The notes below the pieces were generated by a model. It worked only from the letters and a program-made list of their open reading frames with translations. It was not told the origin of the DNA and ran no database searches. Position numbers and translations under genes: made by a program. A DNA stretch of 64,000 nt from VBDM01 sp964430565 (GTDB taxonomy: Bacteria; Pseudomonadota; Gammaproteobacteria; Burkholderiales; SG8-39): positions 62,001 through 126,000 of the forward strand of contig CAYSFD010000044.1 of NCBI GenBank assembly GCA_964430565.1, given 5' to 3'. The number at the start of each line of letters is the position of its first letter. Position 1 is the stretch's first letter. Positions 1-8,257 of the stretch are shown in pieces.

Positions 1-165
1 AAACTCCCCTCCTTCCCCGTTGAATACGACGACCTCGTCGTCGGGACGCAACCGCAAGACTGCGCAGTGTCGCGCGGCACGCTCGGGCAGTTCGATCTCC
101 GTCCCTGAGGAAAGTTCGAGCGGGACAAAGAAACGCGGTACAGCACGGGGCGCAAAACCTTTCAT
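1..165 (-). CDS. rsmE: 16S rRNA (uracil-1498-N3)-methyltransferase RsmE, N-terminal fragment
   Basis: The reverse strand from an ATG at 165 gives 55 residues open to the window edge, so the gene is cut by the window and not broken. The N-terminus carries PRFFVP, then LPERAARH and LRLRPDDEVVVFNGEGGEF, which match the PUA-like N-terminal domain of RsmE. That family methylates N3 of U1498 in 16S rRNA using SAM. The SAM-binding SPOUT domain would lie outside the window. The call rests on about a quarter of the protein. Confidence 0.82.
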   Translation of the reverse strand, partial: MKGFAPRAVPRFFVPLELSSGTEIELPERAARHCAVLRLRPDDEVVVFNGEGGEF

Positions 166-515
166 GCTAGGATTTTATACATATCCACTGACAGCTCTGC
201 TCCGAGGCTAGGGGGTAAAGGGCCGATCGGATCCGACCCGAAACTCCGTTATAACCCGCTGATTCCACGCTAACTACGGCTTTCCTTTCCCTGCGCTGTG
301 ATAATATTTGGTCAGACAAGAATGGCTCTTGGGGAAACCGGCTCACGCAGGAGGCCGCCGCAAAAACTGCTCTCGTCGAGGCCACCGCGAAAAGGGATGA
401 GCGGTTCAGGAAACCGACGATATCAACCTACCTCGCTCGCGCTTTGATTTGAGCTCACTTTGGGCGTCGCGATTTGCGCAGGCGGCGGCATGTCGATCTG
501 GAAAGGAAGAAGAAA
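166..515. other. Intergenic region, no gene seen
   Basis: A 350-base stretch between the divergent rsmE and the FAH-family gene. Short open frames exist on both strands but none has recognisable protein content. It presumably holds the two divergent promoters. I cannot single out a convincing -35/-10 pair. Confidence 0.5.
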
Positions 516-1367
516 ATGAAGCTTTGCCGTTATGGCAGGAATGGATTCGAAAAACCAGGCGTCATCGATGCGCAGGGCCAGTTGCGTGATTTGTTCGGAG
601 TTGTCTCCAACATCGACCAGGACACGATATCCACCAAGGGACTGGCGAAACTGCGCAAGATTCGCCCGGAGTCGCTGCCGCTGGTGCGCGGCAGCCCGCG
701 TTTCGGCGTCCCTTATACGGGCATTTCCAAATTTGTCGCGATTGGCTTGAACTATATCGATCACGCGCACGAAGCCGGCTTGCAAATCCCGGCCGAGCCG
801 GTGGTATTCATGAAGGCAACGACCTGCATTAGCGGCCCGAACGACGACATCAGGCAGCCGCGCAATTCCACCAAGCTCGACTACGAGGTCGAGATTGCAA
901 TCGTCATCGGGACCCGGGCTGAATATGTACCCGAGGGAAAAGCCCTGGACTACGTCGCGGGCTATGCCATCGTAAATGACGTGTCCGAGCGCGCCTTCCA
1001 GCTGCAGTCTTCCCAATGGGACAAAGGCAAGGGCTGCGATACATTTGGACCCATCGGGCCCTGGCTGGTGACGACCGACGAGATCAGCAACCCGCAAACG
1101 CTCGACATCTGGCTCGACGTCAACGGCGAGCGCAGGCAGTCGTCAAACACCAAGAACATGATTTTTCCCTGCGCGAAGCTAGTCTCATACGTAAGCAACT
1201 ATATGACTCTCCTGCCCGGCGACATCATTACTACCGGCACGCCTGCCGGGGTCGCTCTGGGTATGAAACCAACCCAGGCGTGGCTGAAGCCGGGTGATGT
1301 GGTCAATCTCGGCATCAAAGGACTCGGGGAGCAGAGGCAGAAAGTGATCGCCTATCCGGGGAAGTAG
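516..1367 (+). CDS. Fumarylacetoacetate hydrolase family protein
   Basis: 283 residues. Family members cleave or decarboxylate beta-keto acids and related ring-opened compounds using a bound metal. Visible features are FVAIGLNYIDHAHEAG at the domain start, VVFMKATTCISGPNDDI, the metal-ligand segment LDYEVEIAIVIG, VNDVSER, and the C-terminal IITTGTPAGVALGM, all in family order. The ATG at 516 is chosen because GGAAG lies just upstream. An in-frame ATG at 474 would add 14 Arg/Lys-rich residues unlike the family. The substrate cannot be told; ureidoglycolate lyase-like and 2-hydroxyhepta-2,4-diene-1,7-dioate isomerase-like activities are both possible. It stands alone and is not in an obvious catabolic operon. 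Confidence 0.88.
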   Translation: MKLCRYGRNGFEKPGVIDAQGQLRDLFGVVSNIDQDTISTKGLAKLRKIRPESLPLVRGSPRFGVPYTGISKFVAIGLNYIDHAHEAGLQIPAEPVVFMKATTCISGPNDDIRQPRNSTKLDYEVEIAIVIGTRAEYVPEGKALDYVAGYAIVNDVSERAFQLQSSQWDKGKGCDTFGPIGPWLVTTDEISNPQTLDIWLDVNGERRQSSNTKNMIFPCAKLVSYVSNYMTLLPGDIITTGTPAGVALGMKPTQAWLKPGDVVNLGIKGLGEQRQKVIAYPGK

Positions 1368-1600
1368 GCTGATCCGCCGTTTTTCGGGTTCAAGAGCCCA
1401 GTGAGGGTGCCACGCGTTCGCGTTTTCGAATGCCACCAACGGCCGTGAATTTCTCCCAATCCAGCGCCGGAATTCGCTTGCTCGGAGAATGTCAAAAGTG
1501 TAGATTTGTTTCCACGCGGGAGAGCGCAGTCCCGAAGGTTCGTAACGGGCGACCTGCCGCCGGTTGCTGAAACACCGGGCCGCATCTCTGGGGTTACACG

Positions 1601-1630
1601 AGGGGGAGAGTGCGAGCTTTCCCCCTTTTT
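1601..1630 (+). terminator. Hairpin plus T-run just upstream of dadA
   Basis: AGGGGGA (1601-1607) pairs with TCCCCCT (1620-1626) and is followed by TTTT. This has the form of an intrinsic terminator. It sits more than 230 bases after the preceding gene and only about 20 bases before the dadA start. It could be a late terminator or a leader structure controlling dadA. Confidence 0.5.
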
Positions 1631-1650
1631 ACTTTTCAGCGGGGGCTGAC

Positions 1651-2958
1651 GTGAGGGTGGTTGTTCTCGGAGCGGGCGTCATCGGCGCGACCAGCGCGTG
1701 GTATCTGGCGCGGGCCGGCCATGAAGTCATGGTGGTTGACCGCCAGCCTGAGGCCGCGCTCGAAACCAGTTTCGCCAACGGGGGGCAGATCTCGGTCAGC
1801 CACGCCGAGCCGTGGGCCAATCCGACGGCCCCGCTCAAGATCTTGCAGTGGCTCGGGCGCGAGGACGCCCCGCTGCTCTTCCGGCTGCGCGCCGATCCTG
1901 CCCAATGGCTGTGGGGCCTGCGTTTCCTGTTTGAATGTCTCCCCGCCCGGACCCGCAGCAACACCGAAACCGCGTTCGCGCTCGCCGTGTACAGCCGCGA
2001 GCAACTGGCCCAGCTGCGGCGCGATACCGGTATCCGCTACGATTCTCAGACGCGCGGCATCCTGCACCTTTACGAGGAGCGGGGCGAATTCGAGCGCGCA
2101 AAGGGGCAGACCGGGCAGCTCAGAGCGCGCGGCCTGGACGCGGAAGTCAAGACACCCCAGGAGTGCCTGATGATCGAACCAGCACTCGGGAATTCGAAGA
2201 TCCGGATCGTGGGCGGCGTTTATGCCGCTTCCGACGAGTCCGGCGATGCGCAGCTTTTCACAAGAAATCTTGTCGACCTCTCTCGTGCCCAAGGCGTGCG
2301 TTTCCGCTTCAACGTCAGCGTGAGGCGTCTCGAGGTCGCGCGCGGGGCGGTCGAGCGCGTCGTGATCGATGACGAAGAAGGAATCGAGGAATCGCTGAGG
2401 GCCGACGCCTATGTCGTCGCGCTGGGGAGCTACAGCCCGCTCTTGCTCGGGGGCATCGGGCTCTCGATTCCGGTGTACCCGGTCAAAGGCTATTCGATCA
2501 CTGTGCCAATCGAGCCCGGTGACGAAGCCCCCCAGGTGAGCCTTACCGATCACGCGCGCAAGATCGTCATTTCGCGGCTCGGCGATCGGTTGCGCGTTGC
2601 GGGTACGGCCGAGATGAACGGCTACGATACCGAGATCAATGAATTTCGCTGCGCAGCGCTCGTGAAGCGCTGCTTCGAATGGTTCCCGAAGGCCGGGCAT
2701 CCGGAGCGTGCGCAGTTCTGGACGGGCCTGCGGCCCGCAACGCCGAGCAATCTGCCGCTCATCGGCCGCTCGAAGTATTCCAACCTCTACTTGAACACCG
2801 GGCACGGCACGCTCGGGTGGACGCTCGCGTGCGGCTCGGCCCGCGCGCTCGCCGATATCGTGAGCGGGAGGCGGCCGGAGCCTCAGTTCAGTTTTCTTGG
2901 GATGGCGGGCAGTAAAAAACGAACGACAATCTCAGTTGCTCCCCGGCTGAGCGCGTAA
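1651..2958 (+). CDS. dadA: D-amino acid dehydrogenase small subunit (DadA-like)
   Basis: 435 residues, close to the usual DadA length of about 432. It begins with the FAD-binding motif VLGAGVIGATSAWYLARAGH, followed by ETSFANGGQIS and HAEPWANP, which are typical of DadA. The C-terminus has GLRPATPSNLPLIG and NTGHGTLGWTLACGSA, the second FAD-contact region. The family oxidises D-amino acids such as D-alanine to 2-oxo acids and passes electrons to the respiratory chain at the inner membrane. The GTG at 1651 is chosen because FAD-binding proteins start directly before this motif; upstream in-frame codons cross a terminator-like hairpin. No alanine racemase gene is adjacent. Confidence 0.9.
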   Translation: MRVVVLGAGVIGATSAWYLARAGHEVMVVDRQPEAALETSFANGGQISVSHAEPWANPTAPLKILQWLGREDAPLLFRLRADPAQWLWGLRFLFECLPARTRSNTETAFALAVYSREQLAQLRRDTGIRYDSQTRGILHLYEERGEFERAKGQTGQLRARGLDAEVKTPQECLMIEPALGNSKIRIVGGVYAASDESGDAQLFTRNLVDLSRAQGVRFRFNVSVRRLEVARGAVERVVIDDEEGIEESLRADAYVVALGSYSPLLLGGIGLSIPVYPVKGYSITVPIEPGDEAPQVSLTDHARKIVISRLGDRLRVAGTAEMNGYDTEINEFRCAALVKRCFEWFPKAGHPERAQFWTGLRPATPSNLPLIGRSKYSNLYLNTGHGTLGWTLACGSARALADIVSGRRPEPQFSFLGMAGSKKRTTISVAPRLSA

Positions 2959-2973
2959 GCCCGCAATTCTGCC

Positions 2974-3100
2974 GTCATTCCGGCCAAAGCTCGCGAATCC
3001 CCGCTTTCGCGGGGAGGCGCGAGCCGGAATCCAGCGACTTTCCAAGACACTGGATTCCCGCCCCCGATCGCAGTCAAGGGCAGGCTTGCGCGGGAATGAC
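2974..3100. repeat. Palindromic REP/MITE-like element between convergent genes
   Basis: The outer arms GTCATTCCGGC and GCGGGAATGAC are near-complementary. Inside them is a perfect stem, CCCCGC-TTT-GCGGGG type, flanked by GCCGGAAT and CTGGATTCCCGC segments. It fills the space between the converging stops of dadA (2958) and speDE (3110). The pattern resembles dispersed palindromic elements of proteobacterial genomes and could act as a bidirectional terminator. Copy number in the genome cannot be seen here. Confidence 0.6.
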
Positions 3101-3109
3101 GACATGGCG

Positions 3110-4438
3110 CTACTTGACGCCGACCGCAGCCCGTTTTCTTGTCACCACCAGACGCGGCTTGGGTACTGCGTTGATGGTCAGTTCGCGCACGAAATTCGGT
3201 AGCGCAAACAGCGCCTGGTGCGTCGGCCCGTTGTAGTACTGCAACTGCATTATCCCCCGTGCGGCGATGCGCGAGTCTATTTCGGCCGCGCCTACCGACG
3301 CGACGTCGGTCGAGTCCGAGCAGGCGCACATCGCCCACAGGCAGCCGTACAGCGGGATGAACATCGTATAGGGACGGGCAAACTTGAACACCTTCGCCAG
3401 CCGCCCATAAAGCATCTTCACGCGGTCGGGGCGCGACCAGGGCGAGCCCATGTGCAGCGTCAACACCCCGCCCGGCGCGAGCGCCCGCTTGCAGTCGCGG
3501 AAGAATGTCTCCTCGTAGAGGGCTGTCGCCGGTCCGATCGGATCCGGCAGATCCAGGGCGATGTGATCGAACTTCTCCTTGGTCTCGGCAACGTACTTGA
3601 GCCCATCCTCGATGAGAAGTTGGAGCTTGGGGTTGTCGAATGCGCCGCGGTGGATCGTGCCAAAATGCCGCCTGGCAATCTCGACCACTTTTTCGTCGAG
3701 TTCAACCATCACGACCTGCTCGACCGAAGGATGTTTGAGGGCTTCTTCAGCGGCCCCCCCGTCCCCGCCGCCAATTACAAGAACCCGCTTCGGCGCGGGG
3801 TGGGCCGCTAAGGCCGCGTGAATGAGAGTTTCGTGGTAGACGAACTCCTCGCGCTCCGAAGTCATGAAGCACCCGTCCAGGCGGAACAGTTTGCCGAACT
3901 GGGGGGTTTCGTGGATCTCCAGATCCTGGAAGCGCGTCTTCGAGGCTTCGATGAGCTTCGATGAGCGCACGAAGAACCCGTAATCTTCGTTCAACGACTC
4001 GTACATGAGGCGCTTGTCGCGCGGCACGTCATGCTGAATGTGCTCCTCAGGACGATAAAGGCCCATCAGATCGGCGACGACTTGTCGCGCCTTGGCGCTG
4101 TTGTCCTGGGTGTAGTTGCAGACGTAGACGTCGAGGGTGACGCTCTGAAGCTCCGGCCAGGTGTGCATCGCGAGATGCGACTCCGCCAGCACTACCGTAC
4201 CGGTGACTCCGCCACCATCGAACTCGTGAAACAGGTCGCCGAGAATAGTCAGGCCGGCCCGGTTGATCGAGTCGTGACAAAATTGACGCAGCGCGGCTGC
4301 GTCAGTCAAGTACCGTGCATCCCCCTCGCAACGGTACAGATTCGCAACAATGTGTAATCCGTCCAATTTGCATAAATCCCCACGACGGTTGACAAATGAG
4401 ACACCGCTAAGCTGCGGGCATCTCCCCAATTGCCGCAT
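3110..4438 (-). CDS. speDE: Fused S-adenosylmethionine decarboxylase / spermidine synthase
   Basis: 442 residues with two enzymes in one chain. Residues ~25-140 are a bacterial SAM decarboxylase: GLHIVANLYRC, then ESHLAMHTWPE, where the Ser is the self-cleaving residue that becomes the pyruvoyl cofactor. Residues ~165-420 are an aminopropyltransferase: VIGGGDGGAAEE binds decarboxylated SAM, DLPDP carries catalytic Asp residues, and MGSPW and Tyr-rich segments follow. Together they would make decarboxylated SAM and use it on putrescine to form spermidine. The ATG at 4438 overlaps nudC by 32 bases. A TTG at 4366 with GGGGA upstream gives a start nearer the family and may be the true one. Autocleavage would separate a short N-terminal beta chain from the rest. 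Confidence 0.9.
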   Translation of the reverse strand: MRQLGRCPQLSGVSFVNRRGDLCKLDGLHIVANLYRCEGDARYLTDAAALRQFCHDSINRAGLTILGDLFHEFDGGGVTGTVVLAESHLAMHTWPELQSVTLDVYVCNYTQDNSAKARQVVADLMGLYRPEEHIQHDVPRDKRLMYESLNEDYGFFVRSSKLIEASKTRFQDLEIHETPQFGKLFRLDGCFMTSEREEFVYHETLIHAALAAHPAPKRVLVIGGGDGGAAEEALKHPSVEQVVMVELDEKVVEIARRHFGTIHRGAFDNPKLQLLIEDGLKYVAETKEKFDHIALDLPDPIGPATALYEETFFRDCKRALAPGGVLTLHMGSPWSRPDRVKMLYGRLAKVFKFARPYTMFIPLYGCLWAMCACSDSTDVASVGAAEIDSRIAARGIMQLQYYNGPTHQALFALPNFVRELTINAVPKPRLVVTRKRAAVGVK

Positions 4439-5252
4439 CGATCAACCTGCGGGCGACGCTGATTTTAGCAGGCAAGCGCGGCAAATTTCCAACATCAAAC
4501 CACTGTGCGTCGACAATTTCGGTCCCGTCGACGTGAATCTCGCCGGCGACGTAATCTGCGAAGAAAGCGATCATGAGCGAATTCGGGAACGGCCAGGGCT
4601 GGCTTGCGAAGTAGCGCGCATTGCGTACCCGAATATCCGTTTCCTCATGGATCTCGCGTTCCAAACACTGTTCCAGCGTTTCTCCTGGCTCCACGAACCC
4701 CGCCAGGGCGCTGTACATGCCTTCCGGAAACCGCGGCGAGCGCGCCAAGAGCAGCGATCTTTCCCGCCGCACCAATCCCATCACCGCGGGTGCCAGCCGC
4801 GGGTACACCACCAACCTGCAGCGCGGGCATTCCCGCGAGCGCTCGCTCGTCCGCGCTACCGTTACTTCCCCGCACGCACCGCAGTACTGATGCGTGCGGT
4901 CCCATTCCACGATCTGCACCGCCCGGCCCGCAAGCGCGAACTGGGCGTCGTCGAGCGCGCCAAACAACCCGCGCAGGCCCTGCCAACTCCATCCTTGGGG
5001 CGGCTGAGCCTCCGCCGCCGCCTCGGCCGAAAAACAGTGCTCGGCGCCGAGGACCCCAAGATATTGTGTACGCAGCAGCATCATACCCAAATCCTTGGGG
5101 TTATTGCAATGGGGAATTGTTGCCGGTGCGGGGATCGCCGCGACCAGAAGCTCGCCGCCGCGGAACACGAACCAGAGCGAACGCTCGGGGGGCTCCTCGG
5201 GAGGATGGACTGCCGACACATACGCGCTCGGCCACTGGAACGGCATGCTCAT
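4407..5252 (-). CDS. nudC: NAD+ / NADH pyrophosphatase NudC
   Basis: 281 residues. A zinc ribbon (CGACG and CPRC pairs) is followed by the Nudix box, GFVEPGETLEQC then REIHEETDI, and by the diagnostic SQPWPFPNSLM that defines the NudC class. Enzymes of this family hydrolyse NADH and NAD-type caps on RNA 5' ends, giving NMN or 5'-monophosphate RNA. The N-terminal domain is poorly conserved, as usual. Its 3' end overlaps the ATG of the speD-speE fusion, so the two are probably cotranscribed. Confidence 0.93.
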   Translation of the reverse strand: MSMPFQWPSAYVSAVHPPEEPPERSLWFVFRGGELLVAAIPAPATIPHCNNPKDLGMMLLRTQYLGVLGAEHCFSAEAAAEAQPPQGWSWQGLRGLFGALDDAQFALAGRAVQIVEWDRTHQYCGACGEVTVARTSERSRECPRCRLVVYPRLAPAVMGLVRRERSLLLARSPRFPEGMYSALAGFVEPGETLEQCLEREIHEETDIRVRNARYFASQPWPFPNSLMIAFFADYVAGEIHVDGTEIVDAQWFDVGNLPRLPAKISVARRLIDAAIGEMPAA

Positions 5253-5283
5253 GGCGCTCCCCAGGAACGCCGCGCTACGGGAC

Positions 5284-6156
5284 CTAAGCCCGACGCAGCC
5301 GCCGGATCAGGCTGGAAGTATCCCAGCGCCCGCCTCCCATCTTCGACACTTCATCGTAGTAGCCCGCCACGAGCTGGGTTACCGGAAGCTGGGCGCCGTT
5401 CTCCCGAGCGGTTTCGGCGCAGATGCGCAGGTCCTTCCTCATCCAGTCCACGGCGAAGCCGAAGTCGAACTTGTCATCCGCCATGGTCTTGCCGCGGTTC
5501 TCCATCTGCCAGGACTGCGCAGCACCTTTCGAGATCACGTCGAGCACGAGCTTTGCGTCGAGGCCCGCCTTGAGGGCGAAATTGAGCCCCTCGGAAAGCC
5601 CTTGGACGAGTCCGGCAATGCAAATCTGGTTCACCATCTTGGTGAGCTGGCCCGCCCCTGAACCACCCAACAGCGTGACCGCCTTGGCGAAATGAGAGAT
5701 CACGGGCTTCGCACGCTCGAACGCCGCGGCATCCCCGCCCACCATCACGGTCAGCTGCCCGTTCTCCGCGCCCGCCTGCCCCCCCGACACCGGCGCGTCG
5801 AGGAACTCGAAGCCGCGCTTCTTGGCTTCCGCGGAAAGCTCACGAGCTGCTTTGGCCGAAGCAGTCGTGTGGTCCACAAAGATCGTGCCTCTGGCCATCT
5901 TTTGAAAGGCGCCATTCGCGCCCAAAGTGACCTCGCGAAGGTCGGGATCGTCGCCTACGCATGAAAACACGATGCTTGCCCCTTCGGCGGCCTTCGCCGG
6001 AGTTTCAGCATGGCGTCCGCCGTGCTTGGAAACCCAGGCCTCCGCCTTGGCGCGAGAGCGGTTGTATACGGTGACCTCGTGACCGCCGCGAGTGACGAGG
6101 TGTCCGGCCATGGGAAAACCCATGACCCCAAGGCCGATAAACGCGAGTTTGCTCAC
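5284..6156 (-). CDS. Beta-hydroxyacid dehydrogenase (tartronate semialdehyde reductase / 3-hydroxyisobutyrate dehydrogenase family)
   Basis: 290 residues, the usual family size. LAFIGLGVMGFPMA binds NAD(P), FVDHTTASAKAA and DAPVSGGQAGAENGQL line the substrate site, and GSGAGQLTKMVNQ contains the catalytic Lys. Members reduce or oxidise short beta-hydroxyacids such as tartronate semialdehyde, 3-hydroxyisobutyrate or succinic semialdehyde; the exact substrate is not decidable. The GTG at 6156 is chosen because GGAGG lies just upstream and the Rossmann motif starts three residues in. A longer ATG start at 6204 adds 16 unconvincing residues. It is divergent from tkt. Confidence 0.88.
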   Translation of the reverse strand: MSKLAFIGLGVMGFPMAGHLVTRGGHEVTVYNRSRAKAEAWVSKHGGRHAETPAKAAEGASIVFSCVGDDPDLREVTLGANGAFQKMARGTIFVDHTTASAKAARELSAEAKKRGFEFLDAPVSGGQAGAENGQLTVMVGGDAAAFERAKPVISHFAKAVTLLGGSGAGQLTKMVNQICIAGLVQGLSEGLNFALKAGLDAKLVLDVISKGAAQSWQMENRGKTMADDKFDFGFAVDWMRKDLRICAETARENGAQLPVTQLVAGYYDEVSKMGGGRWDTSSLIRRLRRA

Positions 6157-6180
6157 TGATTTCCTCCAGTTCGTATCTAG

Positions 6181-6199
6181 TCTCGCCAAGCAGGCGAGA
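6181..6199. promoter_or_regulatory. Inverted repeat in the divergent tkt promoter region
   Basis: TCTCGCC (6181-6187) and GGCGAGA (6193-6199) form a perfect 7-base inverted repeat with a 5-base spacer. It lies midway between the divergent starts at 6156 and 6251. An AT-rich ATTATAAAG follows at 6210-6218 and could hold a -10 box for tkt. This may be an operator or a 5'-UTR hairpin; no regulator is identified. Confidence 0.4.
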
Positions 6200-6250
6200 T
6201 TCACCGATAATTATAAAGTCTTAGTCCAATCTTTCCGACCCTATCCCTAC

Positions 6251-8230
6251 ATGAGAAAAGACCTGACCAACGCGATTCGCGCGTTGGCCATGGATGCCGT
6301 GCAGGCTGCGAACTCGGGTCACCCCGGCATGCCGATGGGCATGGCCGAAATCGCACTGGCGCTGTGGGGAAAGCATCTGCACCACAACCCGGCCAACCCG
6401 AAGTGGGCCGACCGCGATCGTTTCGTGCTCTCGAACGGCCACGGATCGATGCTGCTCTACACGCTGCTGCATCTTACGGGGTACGACCTGCCGATGGACG
6501 AGTTGCGGCGTTTTCGCCAGCTGCACTCGAAGACACCCGGCCATCCGGAATACCGGCTTACCCCAGGGGTGGAAACGACGACCGGCCCGCTGGGACAGGG
6601 CCTCTCCAACGCTGTCGGCATGGCACTTGCCGAGAAGATGCTCGCGGCGGAATTCAACAGGCCGGGGCACAACATCGTCAACCATTACACCTACGTCTTC
6701 CTCGGTGACGGTTGCATGATGGAGGGTGTATCTCACGAAGCCTGCTCGCTCGCCGGTGCGCTTGGACTCAACAAGCTCGTCGCCTTCTACGACGACAACG
6801 GCATATCGATCGACGGGAAAGTAGCCGGCTGGTTCCAGGACGACACGCCCAAGCGTTTCGAAGCCTACGGCTGGCAAGTATTTCGCGGCGTCGATGGTCA
6901 CGATGTCGATGCAGTCGACCGCGCGATTCGTGAATCAAGAAAGTCCGCAGAACGCCCAAGCCTCATCTGCTGCAAGACGGTCATCGGTAAAGGCGCGCCG
7001 AACAAGGCGGGATCGCACGACGCGCACGGCTCGCCGCTTGGCAAGGAAGAGGTGGCTGCGACTCGCGCCGCGATCGCTTGGGACCACGGACCATTCGAAA
7101 TCCCTCCACAAGTATACGAAGGGTGGGATGCGCGCGTTGCAGGCGCTGCTGCCGAAGGCGAATGGAACGACAAATTCGTCGCTTACGAGCGAGCCCACCC
7201 CGAACTCGCTGCAGAGTTCCGTCGCCGCGTCGCCGGCGAACTTCCGGCGGACTGGGTAGCGAGTTCCGCGTTGCTTGTCGAAAGCGTCGATACGAAGGGC
7301 GAGGCTATTGCTACGCGCAAGGCGTCGCAGAACGCCATCGAGGCGATCGCACCGCGGCTCCCGGAACTGGTTGGGGGCTCGGCTGATCTCGCTTGGTCAA
7401 ATCTCACCGTGTGGTCTGGCTCGCGTCCGGTGACGCGGCGCGACGGCGGAAACTACATTTACTACGGCGTCCGCGAGTTCGGCATGTGCACGATCATGAA
7501 CGGCATCGCGCTGCACGGCGGCCTGATCCCTTATGGGGGCACGTTCCTCGTGTTCTCCGATTATGCGAGAAACGCCATGCGCATGGCTGCGATCATGGGC
7601 CAGCGGGTGATCTACGTGCTCACCCACGACTCGGTTGGCCTTGGCGAAGACGGCCCAACGCACCAGCCCATAGAGCATGCGGCGAGCTTGCGGCTCATCC
7701 CGAATATGGACATCTGGCGTCCCTGCGACGGCGTCGAGACCGCGGCGGCCTGGGTGGCGGCGATCGAGCGGCGGACCGGCCCGACCGCCCTGCTGCTGTC
7801 GCGACAAAACCTGCCTTTCAACAAACGAGACGCGCACACGATCGCCGCGATCGGGCGCGGCGGCTATGTCCTTTCCGACGCACAGGAACCGAAGGCGGTG
7901 ATCGTCGCTACCGGATCGGAGGTGCAGCTGGCCATCGGAGCGAAGCAAGAGCTTGCCAAAGAGGGCATCCCAGTGCGCGTCGTATCGATGCCGTGTACCT
8001 CGGTCTTCGACCGCCAACCTCCGATGTACAAAGATGTCGTGCTCATCCCCACCCTTCGCAGGGTTGCCGTAGAAGCCGGGGTCAGCGACTATTGGCGCAA
8101 GTACGTGGGCCTGGAAGGTGCGGTGGTCGGCATCGACCGGTACGGGGAGTCGGCGCCAGGAGGGAAGCTCTTCGAATATTTCGACTTCACCGTCGAAAAG
8201 GTGGTGAAGGCAGTGAAAAGTGTCTTGTAG
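6251..8230 (+). CDS. tkt: Transketolase
   Basis: 659 residues, typical of bacterial transketolase. The N-terminal thiamine diphosphate domain has NSGHPGMPMGMAE, GPLGQGLSNAVGMA and the cofactor motif GDGCMMEGVSHEA. The middle domain has the catalytic Glu in YYGVREFGMC and then THDSVGLGEDGPTHQPIEH. The enzyme moves two-carbon ketol units between sugar phosphates in the pentose phosphate pathway and, where present, the Calvin cycle. The ATG at 6251 is used because the protein then begins MRKDLTNAIRALAMDAVQ, as in other transketolases. It heads the tkt-gap-pgk run, with 27 bases to gap. Confidence 0.96.
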   Translation: MRKDLTNAIRALAMDAVQAANSGHPGMPMGMAEIALALWGKHLHHNPANPKWADRDRFVLSNGHGSMLLYTLLHLTGYDLPMDELRRFRQLHSKTPGHPEYRLTPGVETTTGPLGQGLSNAVGMALAEKMLAAEFNRPGHNIVNHYTYVFLGDGCMMEGVSHEACSLAGALGLNKLVAFYDDNGISIDGKVAGWFQDDTPKRFEAYGWQVFRGVDGHDVDAVDRAIRESRKSAERPSLICCKTVIGKGAPNKAGSHDAHGSPLGKEEVAATRAAIAWDHGPFEIPPQVYEGWDARVAGAAAEGEWNDKFVAYERAHPELAAEFRRRVAGELPADWVASSALLVESVDTKGEAIATRKASQNAIEAIAPRLPELVGGSADLAWSNLTVWSGSRPVTRRDGGNYIYYGVREFGMCTIMNGIALHGGLIPYGGTFLVFSDYARNAMRMAAIMGQRVIYVLTHDSVGLGEDGPTHQPIEHAASLRLIPNMDIWRPCDGVETAAAWVAAIERRTGPTALLLSRQNLPFNKRDAHTIAAIGRGGYVLSDAQEPKAVIVATGSEVQLAIGAKQELAKEGIPVRVVSMPCTSVFDRQPPMYKDVVLIPTLRRVAVEAGVSDYWRKYVGLEGAVVGIDRYGESAPGGKLFEYFDFTVEKVVKAVKSVL

Positions 8231-8257
8231 AGGTCAAAGATTTTCTGGAGCTAAGCG

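Noticed and set aside
4350..5573. 407-codon plus-strand frame across speDE, nudC and the dehydrogenase
   Set aside because: It runs antisense through three well-supported genes and is dominated by Arg, Pro and Ser.
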